DNA of 64,000 nucleotides from Clostridia bacterium (GCA_017429505.1 JAFROW010000008.1:62001-126000), one strand, 5' to 3'. Counted from the stretch's first letter, positions 17,501 to 26,050 are shown. A program made the numbers and translations. Notes: generated by a model from the letters alone, not told the origin.

Positions 17501-19409
17501 CGTTTTTGTTTGGAACTAAAAGACCTGTTATGTGTTTTACTTTTACATCAAAGTTTATTTTGTCTCCTATAAATCCATAGTTTTTATTGCAACTTACTTC
17601 ATAAGTATAATTTTGAAGCTCATAATTTTTTATAGAAATACATTTTATGCCTACTTGAGTATCTTTGTAATACAAACTTACAGAAGTATAATCTGTATCT
17701 ATATGGTTTTTAAGGTCAATTTTGTAAGTAAAGGTTCCATCTGGTTGTAATGAAATTTTTTGTTTTTGTCCATCATCTAGCTCAATATAGAATTCATCTT
17801 CTAGTTTTTCGTAAAAGAAGTCTTTTGGTACAAATCCCCAAATATTTATTGTATCTGTATTTTTGTATAGAGGTCTATCTGTGTAAATATATGCATGTGG
17901 GTAATTTTCAAAACTATAGTTATATACACCAATTACAAGTTCACCAGCAACTTTTGCATATTTTATTTTTTTAGAACCATCTGTTGCATTTTCAAGTTTT
18001 GCAATTCCTTGCTTATCAGTCTTTACAGATTTCCCATTATATTCAACATTTACATTTGAAGCTAAATTATTATTTTGAGCAACCCAAACTAAAACATCTC
18101 TTTCTGTTTCCATTGCATAAGCTGAAATATCTGTTATTTGAATAGGACAATGGAATAACTCTTTTCCAGCTGAAGATTTTACTTTTGCAACATAATATCC
18201 TTTTGTTAATGTTTGCTTAAATACTAAATTTCCATAATAATTTTTAGTCTTATTTTCTACTTCATACTCCCCTTGTCTTACTGCTTTAGCATAATTTGCT
18301 GTATCTACATATTCTATAAAATCATCTATAGTAGAAAATTTTGCAATTTCAACTTTCCCAAATTGTTGCCCTTCCTTACTTGCAGAATAAGGAATGTTTA
18401 CGAATTCATTTGCTCTTGCAGTTATAATTCCATCTATTGAATTATTTACCAACTCTGCTGTAGCCCCATCTTCATTATCTATTGTAAATTCAAATTTGTA
18501 GTCATCTTCTAAATTTTGATTTTCAGCTGTTAAATTTTTTGAAATAACTATTGTGTATTTTTTTCCTTTTTCAAGCTTGGCACTTGGAGTTAATCTCCAT
18601 ATTCTTCCTAGATGGTCCCATGTTCCCTTTATGGTTGGAGAAATTTTTACATATTTTTCTAAATTTTTTACTGTAGCATACGAAAATTCAATATCTATTA
18701 TGGTATTTTGTTTTGCATTTTCGTCTCCATTAGATGGATAAGTTGATGTAACACTAAATTTATTTGAAGTTTGATATGCCCAGCTATCTTGAGTAATTTG
18801 ATTTTTTACGTATTGTAATTTTAAAATAGTATTATCTGGTATGTTTTGTTTAAATTTAAGTTTATATTCATTTTTGTTTAAAGTTTTTTCAATTGTATAA
18901 TCTAATGCAGGCTCTACATAAATACTTTTTTGAACAGCTTCTGTATTTACATTATCTCCTTCAACAAAAATTGTAAATTCTGAATCTTTTGCAACTACAC
19001 CTGATTCAAGTTTTGTTGGCTCTATTGCTTTTATGCTTATAAGATTAGCTGTTTGTTCTTCGCCAATTAAAGGAGTGTTTTTCAAATTCATTCCAAGTGT
19101 AAATATAATTAAAACAACTGCTGCCATAGATAAGACCTTAGCAAATCTTTTGTAATTTTTAAATTTAGATTTTTTGTTTTCTGTATTGAATTTTGTGTTC
19201 TTTGACATTTTTGAATAATTCTGGTTTGATGATTTTTCTTGGTTTTTCATTTGGTTCGATTTAACTTTTGAACTTTCATTTTGAATTGTTTGTGCTTTTT
19301 GCTTTTCTTGTTCGATTTTTTGAATTATTTTTTGTTCAAATTCTTTTGATGGCTTAATTGTGCCATTTAATTTTTCTTTTATTATTTTATCTAATTCATT
19401 GTTATCCAT
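14502..19409 (-). CDS. Anti-sigma-like membrane protein fused to an alpha-2-macroglobulin-like ectodomain
   Basis: 1635 residues. Residues 1-85 are a cytoplasmic charged region resembling Firmicute ECF anti-sigma N-termini. One membrane segment follows (about 90-107). The extracellular part begins with Ig/MG-like beta domains (Big-5-like, near 140-310), further macroglobulin-type repeats, then the A2M signature block: a glycine-rich GGKGGGDGELRGNF, TAHFETVNTDNSGIAKIRF and LPDNVTTYRVTAHS (about 1090-1150). The helical region after it corresponds to the thioester domain but has no CGEQ; the aligned stretch reads DFVESTVTERLDTQ. The gene overlaps the ECF sigma gene by eight bases. I infer a sensor that releases the sigma factor when the ectodomain is cleaved or stressed. 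Confidence 0.8.
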   Translation of the reverse strand: MDNNELDKIIKEKLNGTIKPSKEFEQKIIQKIEQEKQKAQTIQNESSKVKSNQMKNQEKSSNQNYSKMSKNTKFNTENKKSKFKNYKRFAKVLSMAAVVLIIFTLGMNLKNTPLIGEEQTANLISIKAIEPTKLESGVVAKDSEFTIFVEGDNVNTEAVQKSIYVEPALDYTIEKTLNKNEYKLKFKQNIPDNTILKLQYVKNQITQDSWAYQTSNKFSVTSTYPSNGDENAKQNTIIDIEFSYATVKNLEKYVKISPTIKGTWDHLGRIWRLTPSAKLEKGKKYTIVISKNLTAENQNLEDDYKFEFTIDNEDGATAELVNNSIDGIITARANEFVNIPYSASKEGQQFGKVEIAKFSTIDDFIEYVDTANYAKAVRQGEYEVENKTKNYYGNLVFKQTLTKGYYVAKVKSSAGKELFHCPIQITDISAYAMETERDVLVWVAQNNNLASNVNVEYNGKSVKTDKQGIAKLENATDGSKKIKYAKVAGELVIGVYNYSFENYPHAYIYTDRPLYKNTDTINIWGFVPKDFFYEKLEDEFYIELDDGQKQKISLQPDGTFTYKIDLKNHIDTDYTSVSLYYKDTQVGIKCISIKNYELQNYTYEVSCNKNYGFIGDKINFDVKVKHITGLLVPNKNVVAIYEEKTYRAKTGEDGVAHFTITLTGEDSKVTDSLYQEVSIYNGDDVEYTEAETYLETRLITRDIYVAEDHSTEQKYKATIYKLDTSKNVKPEYDLKELYNGTYETSIEVNLIENIITQVQNGEEYNEYTKQMEPHYDRVEDENKTKLKTIKSTNGKIEVDYNEIKQKQDTETQSYSYELEFIFKDTKGRRVRKTSTIYKDWYNKEQYGYHTGFLEGEDSYDRLGEITNAFWNDDYYTYRYLWDYDLGYPTKFTKGKKIDFKLQEATTTSRKDIENKGKVLNIFFKENISETEVLSQNNFTREFTDKDFPGIKMTSAYFLDGKFYRMPDRYFDIDEESKKVDVEITSDKEIYKPGEEVTLTIKTTKVGKAFKSNVNVSVVNEAVFEIEEDNTNILETIYTDKALAVYTYSTYYDDISSLDGGKGGGDGELRGNFADTAHFETVNTDNSGIAKIRFKLPDNVTTYRVTAHSANKDLEVGVGTKKITSKLDFFVQSVEPRGIKMDDDLVLNATAIADTNYDVDYEFTIKELNKTLTAKGKTNSLITANFGKLPIGTYTAVIKGKSSTGTDAIEYKVSVTKSSQEVKAKTTMNITSNASIKPTKNPIVLEIYNKNMEKYVRYIDFVESTVTERLDTQIAYNKIQDVKNKYYETDTNTINRLNMELYNGERIGLKNLRSGKDDIVLAAMVTYYAREYAKDSTFIELGKNDNIFEYYLWLAAKQEPVLQDLMYLKEEKDISNYNKLLVTLSFEFMGDYKNAKELYSKISLTDEEAKQYKSIIATIETFINKKEAVQKIDDLIKNSPADEYLRFAILSFFKNNSEEIGNEETVLLKMNGKQKTIKVNGVQIQKLLINNEQLADISFETDSQDLMVSYYYRTSLEDISDKNIAKDIKISLNGKTQVGSTINLKVEFSGNYEGEVRIALPNSLRLSKVEKTLSGDDKYYVQNNMINYITIYKTKKCKTINLPLVVVNPGKYKFENIVCNVDGKYHISNSINFAIK

Positions 19410-19950
19410 TTAAATTCCTCCTTTCTGATTCTTCATTTTTTATAAGTATTTTTTCCAGGTCTTTTCTTGCTTTTGAAAGCCTTGATTTTACAGTTCCTTC
19501 AGGTATGTTTAAAATCTTTGCAACTTCTTTTACACTAAAATCTTCAAAATAATAAAGCATAACAGTTTCTTTTAAATCTTTGCTTAAATTTTTTAATAAA
19601 TTTCTTGCATCTTGTTCTTCTAACCTATCTTTTTCGGTATATTGCAAATTGCCTAAACTTTCTGGAGTACAGTTTTCAAGATATATAACTTTTTTATTTT
19701 GGTTATATATTTTGTAACACTCATTAATTAAAATTCTTGTAAGCCAAGTTTTAAAAAGTTCCTCTTTTTTTAAGCTTGCAATTTTTTCAAATACAATTAT
19801 TGTTGTGTTTGAAATCGCATCATAAATCTCATCTTCATTCTTTAAAATTCCAAAAGCAACTCTATACATTGCTTGCACATTTTCTTGAATGATATTTCCG
19901 ATTTCATTTACATCTCCTTCTTTAGCTTTTTTTACTTGTTCAATGTTCAT
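19402..19950 (-). CDS. ECF-family RNA polymerase sigma factor
   Basis: 182 residues. Region 2 (about 10-80) has MYRVAFGILKNEDEIYDAISNT and FKTWLTRILINECYKIY. Region 4 (about 120-172) has LKETVMLYYFEDFSVKEVAKILNIPEGTVKSRLSKARKDLEKIL. That is a SigW/SigV-type layout. It probably directs envelope-stress genes and its own operon. The downstream gene overlaps it and should encode its anti-sigma partner. The 5' leader contains an inverted repeat (20001-20065). Confidence 0.93.
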   Translation of the reverse strand: MNIEQVKKAKEGDVNEIGNIIQENVQAMYRVAFGILKNEDEIYDAISNTTIIVFEKIASLKKEELFKTWLTRILINECYKIYNQNKKVIYLENCTPESLGNLQYTEKDRLEEQDARNLLKNLSKDLKETVMLYYFEDFSVKEVAKILNIPEGTVKSRLSKARKDLEKILIKNEESERRNLNG

Positions 19951-20000
19951 TTATTTACCACATCTCCTTTTGTATTAATTTTTTCCTTACAAAATGTGCT

Positions 20001-20169
20001 GTTACAATTGGCATAGCTTTAGTGCATTGCTATTGACAATATTATAATTAACTGCAAATTGTAACAATGTGCTTTTATACTCTTTAGATATTTTTTCTTT
20101 TTCTTAGGTTCACTTTTTTTAAAATTTTGTGCAAAAATTGCACATATGTTGTAGCCACTTTTCTTATTA
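20001..20169. repeat. Structured region upstream of the ECF operon, related to the 8.8-kb RNA locus
   Basis: GTTACAATT (20001-20009) and AATTGTAAC (20057-20065) pair, enclosing ATAGC/GCTAT. TGTGCAA-AAA-TTGCACA (20128-20144) is another stem. Bases 20139-20169 match 8794-8824 at about 27 of 31 positions, including the 17 bases AGCCACTTTTCTTATTA. No gene is present from 19951 to 20625. Confidence 0.5.
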
Positions 20170-20319
20170 ATTAAAATTATATATTTTTTAATATAAAAAA
20201 TCAATATATTAATATTAATTTAAATTTAGAAATTCTATAATTGAAAATTTGCTATCTTTCACAGAAGTTCATAATCATCAAATAAGTAAATTTGTAAAAT
20301 TGCAAAACAAATTAACTAA

Positions 20320-20560
20320 TATTAAACAAAATATATTTATTTTTATGAATAATTTCTATGACCCCCCATTTTTGATACCAAGCTGAGGATTGATTGTGTT
20401 CTATTTTAGCTATATTTTTAATTCCAAAAAAATAGACTTCATTATAAATAAGGCTTATTTTTTATTCTCGTAAGTTTTAAAGGTATTATTCAACAATACA
20501 TCACATCTTTTGTTTGGTTTCAAAATTTACGTAGAAATTTTTTGAAAAATTTATATAGTC
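20320..20560 (+). repeat. Dispersed intergenic repeat, copy A
   Basis: The core is ACAAAATATATTTATTTTT, then ATTTCTATG-ACCCC, ATTTTTGATACC and CTGAGGATTGAT. Downstream come TTTTAGC, AAAAAAATAGA, GGCTTATT and GTTTGGTTT in the same order as copy B on the other strand at 35.4 kb. Copy C at 57.0 kb keeps the core. There is no open frame, so it may be a non-autonomous mobile repeat or a structured RNA. Confidence 0.6.
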
Positions 20561-20625
20561 TGTTCCATTTCCACTTCATATTTTTTTTTAAATATAATAC
20601 ATTTATATGGATGGGAGTGATTTAA

Positions 20626-21501
20626 TTGCATTTTTTATCAGATGTTATTAAAGGAATAGCTATAGGAGCAGGTGCAATTTTGCCTGGAATTAGTAGTGGT
20701 GTATTATGCGTAGTTTTTGGAATTTATGAAACTTTACTTAATTGTGCATTGAATTTTTTTAAAAACATAAAATATAATTTCAAAATTCTATTTCCTATTG
20801 CCTTAGGCGCATTTATAGGAATTGTTTTGTTTGGAAATATCTTAAAATACGTCTTTTACGCATACCCTATTCAAACTAAATCAATTTTTATTGGGCTAAT
20901 AATTGGAAGTATTCCTGAATTATTTAAAAATGCTAACTCGTGTAAAAAAGATAATATAAATCATATCAGCAGAACCGATTCTGATTCTAAATCTCATATT
21001 AACTTTAACAGAAAAACTATTTTTAATTTACAATATTTGTTTTTTTTAGTTTTCTCCTTTGTTATAGGTCTTTTGTTGGTGTATTTAGAAGAGAAATATC
21101 ATTTTTCTAATGAAAATAATTATTTCAGTTTTTTATATTTACTATTATCTGGACTCCTAATGTCTGCAGGAGTTATAATTCCGGGAGTTAGCAGTACTCT
21201 AATACTTATGCTTTTGGGTGTATATAATGCATATTTGATTTCCATTTCTTCTTTATACATACCTTTTTTATTTCCTCTAACAATTGGACTCATTGTAGGT
21301 TCTATATGTTGTATGAAATTGATTAAATTCTTACTAGATAATTTTCATACACAAACTTTTTTTAGTATAATCGGATTTACAATAGGTTCAGTTTTTGTAC
21401 TTTTTCCTAGGATTTCATCTTTAAATGAAGCAATTTTAAGCATTCTTTGCATTACTCTTGGTACTTTTATAGTATGTTTTCCACTTAGTGAAAAGGCTTA
21501 A
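20626..21501 (+). CDS. popT: DUF368 membrane protein, polyprenyl-phosphate transporter PopT
   Basis: 291 residues starting at a TTG with GGGAGTGA seven bases upstream; an in-frame ATG further up meets a stop. About eight membrane segments form two inverted halves, each opening with the family signature: KGIAIGAGAILPGISSGVLCVVFGIYE near the start and SAGVIIPGVSSTLILMLLGVYN near 185. DUF368 proteins were shown to recycle undecaprenyl phosphate from the outer to the inner leaflet for cell-wall synthesis. A low-complexity loop (about 100-130) rich in Ser/Asn is unusual. It is a single gene after a long gap with repeat copy A. Confidence 0.85.
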   Translation: MHFLSDVIKGIAIGAGAILPGISSGVLCVVFGIYETLLNCALNFFKNIKYNFKILFPIALGAFIGIVLFGNILKYVFYAYPIQTKSIFIGLIIGSIPELFKNANSCKKDNINHISRTDSDSKSHINFNRKTIFNLQYLFFLVFSFVIGLLLVYLEEKYHFSNENNYFSFLYLLLSGLLMSAGVIIPGVSSTLILMLLGVYNAYLISISSLYIPFLFPLTIGLIVGSICCMKLIKFLLDNFHTQTFFSIIGFTIGSVFVLFPRISSLNEAILSILCITLGTFIVCFPLSEKA

Positions 21502-21688
21502 CTTATTGTTGCATCTTTGTTCAATACTATTAAAAAACTTGCAATCAAAAGTAAAATAATTTACATAACTATTGCCAATTTTGGAAATTCATGATATAAT
21601 ATAATAGAATTTAAAAGAACATAAGCACAAAAATAAATAAATACTTGTTTTTTATCTGATTTTGTGTCTTAAAGAAAGGAAGAAAAAA

Positions 21689-22612
21689 ATGCACATATTT
21701 TTATTAATATTATTAGTTATTGCTATAATTTTATTAATTGCATCAGTTAAAGTAGTAAAACAATCAGAAGTATACATTATAGAAAGACTTGGTAAATTCC
21801 ATAAAGCTGCAGATGCAGGTCTTACCATAATTATACCTTTTGTAGACAGAGTTAGTTCTGTAGTTTTGTTAAAAGAGCAAACAATGGACATTCCACCACA
21901 AGGCGTTATTACAAAGGATAATGTTACAATTAATATAGATATAGTAGTATTCTACCAAATTACAGATCCAGTAAAAGCTGTTTACGAAATTCAAAACTTG
22001 AAGAAAGGTGTTGAATATCTTGCAATTACATCAATTCGTGATATTGTTGGTAAAATGGATTTAGATGAAACATTTAGTTCTCGTGATTCTATCAACTATC
22101 AATTATGCACAATGCTTGGAGATGCCACAGATAAATGGGGTTGTAGAGTAAACAGAGTTGAAGTTCAAAATATTAATCCTCCTGAAGATATCAGAGATGC
22201 AATGGAAAAACAAATGAACGCAGAACGTAATAAAAGAGCATTAATTCTTGAAGCAGAAGCTCAAAAGCAATCAGAAATTACAGTTGCCCAAGGTAAAAAA
22301 GAAGCTGCAATCTTAGAAGCAGAAGCAGATAGTGAAGCTAAAGTAAGACGTGCAGCAGGTGAAGCTAGAGCAATAAGAGAGGTTGCAGAAGCTAAAGCTA
22401 AAGAAATTGAAATGGTTTATAATGCTATGATGAAATCTAAACCTGATGAGAAATTAGTACAACTTAAGTCTTTAGAAGCTCTTAAAGATATTGCACAAGG
22501 TGAATCTAACAAAGTATTTATTCCATTTGAAGCAACATCAGCTTTAGGTGCACTTGGTACTGCAAAAGAGATTTTAAAAGATGAAAATAGCAAGAAAAAA
22601 GAGAAAAAATAA
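21689..22612 (+). CDS. Stomatin/prohibitin-like SPFH protein (QmcA/YbbK group)
   Basis: The ATG at 21689 follows AAAGGAAG; a frame extension to 21662 lacks support. The 307-residue product has one N-terminal membrane segment (about 2-20), a canonical SPFH domain (about 25-185) with VKQSEVYIIERLGKFHKAADAGL and MDIPPQGVITKDNVTINIDIVVFYQI, then an Ala/Glu coiled coil. This is the widely conserved group that organises membrane microdomains and associates with NfeD or FtsH in other bacteria; neither is visible here. Terminator at 22641. Confidence 0.92.
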   Translation: MHIFLLILLVIAIILLIASVKVVKQSEVYIIERLGKFHKAADAGLTIIIPFVDRVSSVVLLKEQTMDIPPQGVITKDNVTINIDIVVFYQITDPVKAVYEIQNLKKGVEYLAITSIRDIVGKMDLDETFSSRDSINYQLCTMLGDATDKWGCRVNRVEVQNINPPEDIRDAMEKQMNAERNKRALILEAEAQKQSEITVAQGKKEAAILEAEADSEAKVRRAAGEARAIREVAEAKAKEIEMVYNAMMKSKPDEKLVQLKSLEALKDIAQGESNKVFIPFEATSALGALGTAKEILKDENSKKKEKK

Positions 22613-22640
22613 TTATTAAAATTTATTCAATAACCTAGAA

Positions 22641-22679
22641 AAAAAGATGATTCTTTTATAAATTGAATCATCTTTTTTA
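22641..22679 (+). terminator. Intrinsic terminator
   Basis: AAAAAGATGATTC and GAATCATCTTTTTT pair around an 11-base loop after the SPFH gene. Confidence 0.85.
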
Positions 22680-22788
22680 TTTAATCAAATATCCTATTTT
22701 CTGATTAGTTTATTTAATTGCAAAATTAGATAAATATTACATAACAATTAAAATCTTTTCATCTCAAATTTCGACAATTTCTTTATTT

Positions 22789-24069
22789 CTATTTAAAAAA
22801 TTTAATTAATTCATATAAATTTATAAATGTTTTTTCTTCTGTCTTTATATCTTCTATTTCTAGATTTTCTCCTTCCATTTTGTCTCCTAATACAAGTACA
22901 TAAGGAGTTCCAAGTACTTTAGCGTCTTTTATTTTTGCACCGATTGATAGGTTTTCTCTATCATCTAAAATTGAGTCAATTCCATTTTCTTTTAAAGTAG
23001 TATAGATTTTTTCTGCAAGTTCCACTTTATTAGCATCTTCAATTTTTGGAATTATTTGTAATTTGTATGGAGCAATATTTTTCGGAAGTGCAAATCCACA
23101 TGGATTTCCATTTTTGTCGTTTATAACACATGCTTCATATAGTGTTGCAACTGTTCTACTAACTCCAATTCCATAACATCCCATATAATATAGACTTTGT
23201 TTTCCTTCTTGATTTATGTATGTGCCATTCATCATTTCTGAATATTTTAAGCCAATTTGGAAGATGTGTCCTAGCTCGATTGTTCTTACTTCTTCTAGCT
23301 TAGAAATATCTGTAATTCCATATTCTTTTTCAAGATATTCTTTATAATCTTCTCTTTCTAGTATTTCTGTGTTAAGTCCTATTCCTGTGTTTTGATCTAT
23401 TAATATTTTGTCTTCTCCCATTGGAGATTTAAACATAAATTCTTCTGATTTTTTTCCTCCAATTGCACCATTGTCAGCAGCTATTGGCATTACATCTAAT
23501 CCTAATTGTTCAAAAATTTCCAAAAATGCTTTTCTTAAATTAGTGTAAGATTTAACCATTCCTTCTTCGTCTTTATCAAAACTGTATGCATCAAGCATTG
23601 GAAAGCATTTACCTCTTAGTAAATATCCTCTTGTTCTTATTTCGTTTCTGTATTTTTCTCCTATTTGATAAAATGTTGCAGGAAGTGTTTTGTATGTTTT
23701 TAGCTTTTCTCTTGCAAATTCAAGCATAGCTTCTTCAGCTGTTGGTGCTAAACAGAAACTACCTTTATTTGAATCTACTATAAGCATTGTTCCATCATTT
23801 ACATATCCATCATATCTTCCTGAATCTTTCCACATTTTGTCTGGTTGTAATGTTGGAAGTGACACTTCTATACAATCATATTTGTTTAGTGTTTTCACTA
23901 TTATCTCTTCTAATCTTCTTTTTACTAATAATGGAATATTGTTATATGCAAATATTCCTGCTCCAAATTGTACTAATTGACCTGATTGTAACAAAATACT
24001 TTGTCCTGGATACATTTCATCTATATTGTTTAATTTTATAGTTCCTAATCCTGTTTTTGATAATCTCAT
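22789..24069 (-). CDS. proS: Prolyl-tRNA synthetase lacking the editing insertion
   Basis: 426 residues of a class II synthetase that charges tRNA-Pro. Motif 1 is near residues 55-75. Motif 2 is EKYRNEIRTRGYLLRGKCFPMLDAYSFD (about 137-165). Motif 3 is YYMGCYGIGVSRTVATLYE (about 293-312), and an anticodon-binding domain ends the protein. Most bacterial ProRS are about 570 residues, with a 180-residue INS domain between motifs 2 and 3 that hydrolyses Ala-tRNA-Pro. Here the two motifs are joined by about 130 residues only, so the INS domain is absent. A free-standing editing protein would be expected elsewhere. Promoter at 24167-24196. Confidence 0.95.
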   Translation of the reverse strand: MRLSKTGLGTIKLNNIDEMYPGQSILLQSGQLVQFGAGIFAYNNIPLLVKRRLEEIIVKTLNKYDCIEVSLPTLQPDKMWKDSGRYDGYVNDGTMLIVDSNKGSFCLAPTAEEAMLEFAREKLKTYKTLPATFYQIGEKYRNEIRTRGYLLRGKCFPMLDAYSFDKDEEGMVKSYTNLRKAFLEIFEQLGLDVMPIAADNGAIGGKKSEEFMFKSPMGEDKILIDQNTGIGLNTEILEREDYKEYLEKEYGITDISKLEEVRTIELGHIFQIGLKYSEMMNGTYINQEGKQSLYYMGCYGIGVSRTVATLYEACVINDKNGNPCGFALPKNIAPYKLQIIPKIEDANKVELAEKIYTTLKENGIDSILDDRENLSIGAKIKDAKVLGTPYVLVLGDKMEGENLEIEDIKTEEKTFINLYELIKFFK

Positions 24070-24166
24070 TTATATTCCTTCTTTCTTTTTCTACGCGAAG
24101 CTATTCTATATTTACTATAAAACATGGCTTTTAACATAACTACATATTATCGCTTTGATGTAAACT

Positions 24167-24196
24167 ATTTTATCACAAATAGACTGTAAAAGTCAA
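24167..24196 (-). promoter_or_regulatory. Promoter of proS
   Basis: Minus strand TTGACT (24191-24196), 18 bases, TAAAAT (24167-24172). The leader is about 95 bases. Confidence 0.55.
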
Positions 24197-24263
24197 TAAT
24201 TTCGCAATTTTAAAATAAACAATCTATTTAAACCTTCCATTAACTACAGAAATCATTATTAAT

Positions 24264-25895
24264 TTAGCTTGCTTTTTTGTTTCTAAGCTCGGTTGCATAT
24301 TTAATTGTTGCTTCATTTATCTCTCCTGAAGAAATTCTAGCTATTTCGTTTATAACCTCATTTTCGTTTAATAATTTTATATTTGTATTTGTTCTTTCAT
24401 TTTTTACGTTTTTGCTAATAAAATAATTGTAATCTGCTCTTGCCGCAATATTTGGCAAATGAGAAATACACAATACCTGATGATTTTTTGAAATCCTACT
24501 AAGCTTTTCTGCCACTTTATTTGCTGCTTTTCCACTAATTCCTGTATCTATTTCGTCAAATACTAAAACTGGCATTTTGTCTGTATTTGCAAGAACTGTT
24601 TTAATAGAAAGCATTACTCTTGACATTTCTCCTCCTGATGCTATTTTTGAAAGTTCTTTTTCATCTTCTCCTAGATTAGTAGAAATATATATTTCTATTT
24701 TGTCTTTTCCTGTAGAATAAAATTCATCTTCTATATAATCTACATGTATATTTATTTTTGCATTTTTCATTTCTAAATCTTGTAAATTTTTATTTATTTG
24801 TGAAGATAATTCTTTTGCATTCTCCTTTCTTAAATTGTGAATTTTTAAAGCTATTTCTGTCATTTTTTGTTCGACTTTATTTTTTTCATTTTTTAGCTCA
24901 TTGTTTCTTTCTTCTAAATTTTCTATTTTATCTATTTCTTGTTTTATTTCTTCATTATATTGTAAAATTTCTGCAATAGAATTTCCATATTTTCTTTTTA
25001 AATCATAGATTAAGTCTAATCTTTCTTCTATTTGATTTCTTTCTTGTTCATCAAAATATGTGTCTTTTCTATAGCCTGAAATGTCTTTTGAAATCTCTTG
25101 CAATTCATAATATACACTTTTTAAATTATTTGCAGTTTGCTCATATTTTTTGTCTATTTGTTCTATTTTTTCCAATGCCCTAATACTTGTACTTAATAAA
25201 TCAATTGTGTTTTCTCCAAGTGCCATATCTGCCTCAGTTAAAGAATTTGCTATTTTTTCTGAATTCATTATAATCTTTCTTTTTTCTTCTAACTCTCCTT
25301 CTTCTGATTCTTTTAGATTAGCAACTTCTATTTCGTTTATTTGATATTTAAGTAAATCTATTTTTCTTTGTCTTTCTTTGTCATCTCCATAATTTTCTTT
25401 AAGTTCTTTGTTTATTTCGTTATATCTTGTATAATAATTTGAATATTCATTTTTTAATTCTTCGATTTTGTTACCAATAAAACCATCCAAGTACTTTTGA
25501 TGTTCTTTTATGTCTAATAAATTTTGATTATCATTTTGACCATGTATCTCTATAAATTTACTCATAAAGTCTTTTAGCTCATTTACAGTTACCATTCTTC
25601 CATTTATTTTGCACATATTTCGCCCATTTATATTTATCTCTCTTGAAATTATTATATTTCCATCAATAGAGTACTCACTTTTTGGATTATACATGCATAG
25701 CTCTACATAGGAATTAGTTTCTCCTTTTCTTATCATTTCTTTTGAGAACCTTCCTCCTGAAATTATACCTAATGAACCTAAAATTAAAGTTTTTCCTGCT
25801 CCTGTTTCTCCTGTTAATACATTTAGACCCTTATTAAAATCTATTTCAACATTTTCTATTATTCCTATATTTCTAATATGTAAATTTGTAATCAT
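24264..25895 (-). CDS. recN: DNA repair protein RecN
   Basis: The ATG at 25895 has GGAGGT six bases upstream; 14 further in-frame codons upstream are not supported. The 543-residue SMC-like ATPase has Walker A LTGETGAGKTLILGSLG (about 30-46), a central coiled coil (about 150-360), a signature EKELSKIASGGEMSRVMLSIK and Walker B MPVLVFDEIDTGISGKAANKV. RecN gathers broken DNA ends early in recombinational repair. The 5' leader contains a hairpin with a T-rich tail (25917-25952). No Gram-positive LexA box is visible. Confidence 0.95.
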   Translation of the reverse strand: MITNLHIRNIGIIENVEIDFNKGLNVLTGETGAGKTLILGSLGIISGGRFSKEMIRKGETNSYVELCMYNPKSEYSIDGNIIISREININGRNMCKINGRMVTVNELKDFMSKFIEIHGQNDNQNLLDIKEHQKYLDGFIGNKIEELKNEYSNYYTRYNEINKELKENYGDDKERQRKIDLLKYQINEIEVANLKESEEGELEEKRKIIMNSEKIANSLTEADMALGENTIDLLSTSIRALEKIEQIDKKYEQTANNLKSVYYELQEISKDISGYRKDTYFDEQERNQIEERLDLIYDLKRKYGNSIAEILQYNEEIKQEIDKIENLEERNNELKNEKNKVEQKMTEIALKIHNLRKENAKELSSQINKNLQDLEMKNAKINIHVDYIEDEFYSTGKDKIEIYISTNLGEDEKELSKIASGGEMSRVMLSIKTVLANTDKMPVLVFDEIDTGISGKAANKVAEKLSRISKNHQVLCISHLPNIAARADYNYFISKNVKNERTNTNIKLLNENEVINEIARISSGEINEATIKYATELRNKKAS

Positions 25896-25916
25896 ATAGC
25901 GACCTCCATTATAAAA

Positions 25917-25952
25917 ATACCAAACAAAGCAATACAAAACTCTGTTTGGTAT
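25917..25952 (-). terminator. Terminator-like hairpin in the recN leader
   Basis: ATACCAAACA and TGTTTGGTAT pair around a 16-base loop, followed on the minus strand by a T-rich run and then the recN binding site. It may attenuate read-through from ylmH. Confidence 0.5.
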
Positions 25953-26028
25953 TATTATACATCATTTTTAATTTTTGTCAATAGTTTTTCGAACATTTTT
26001 TTGTAAAATTTTAATTAACTAAAAAACT

Positions 26029-26050
26029 ACACTCATAATAGGTAGTTTTT
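26029..26050 (-). terminator. Terminator of ylmH
   Basis: AAAAACTAC and GTAGTTTTT pair around an 11-base loop and overlap the last bases of the gene. Confidence 0.6.

Noticed and set aside
20019-20204. 61-codon minus-strand frame upstream of the ECF sigma gene
   Set aside because: No ribosome-binding site; it crosses the inverted repeats and the 8.8-kb-related segment, so it is more likely leader sequence.
21662-21688. Upstream start of the stomatin-like gene
   Set aside because: The nine extra codons precede and include the AAAGGAAG binding site for the ATG at 21689 and are not family-like.
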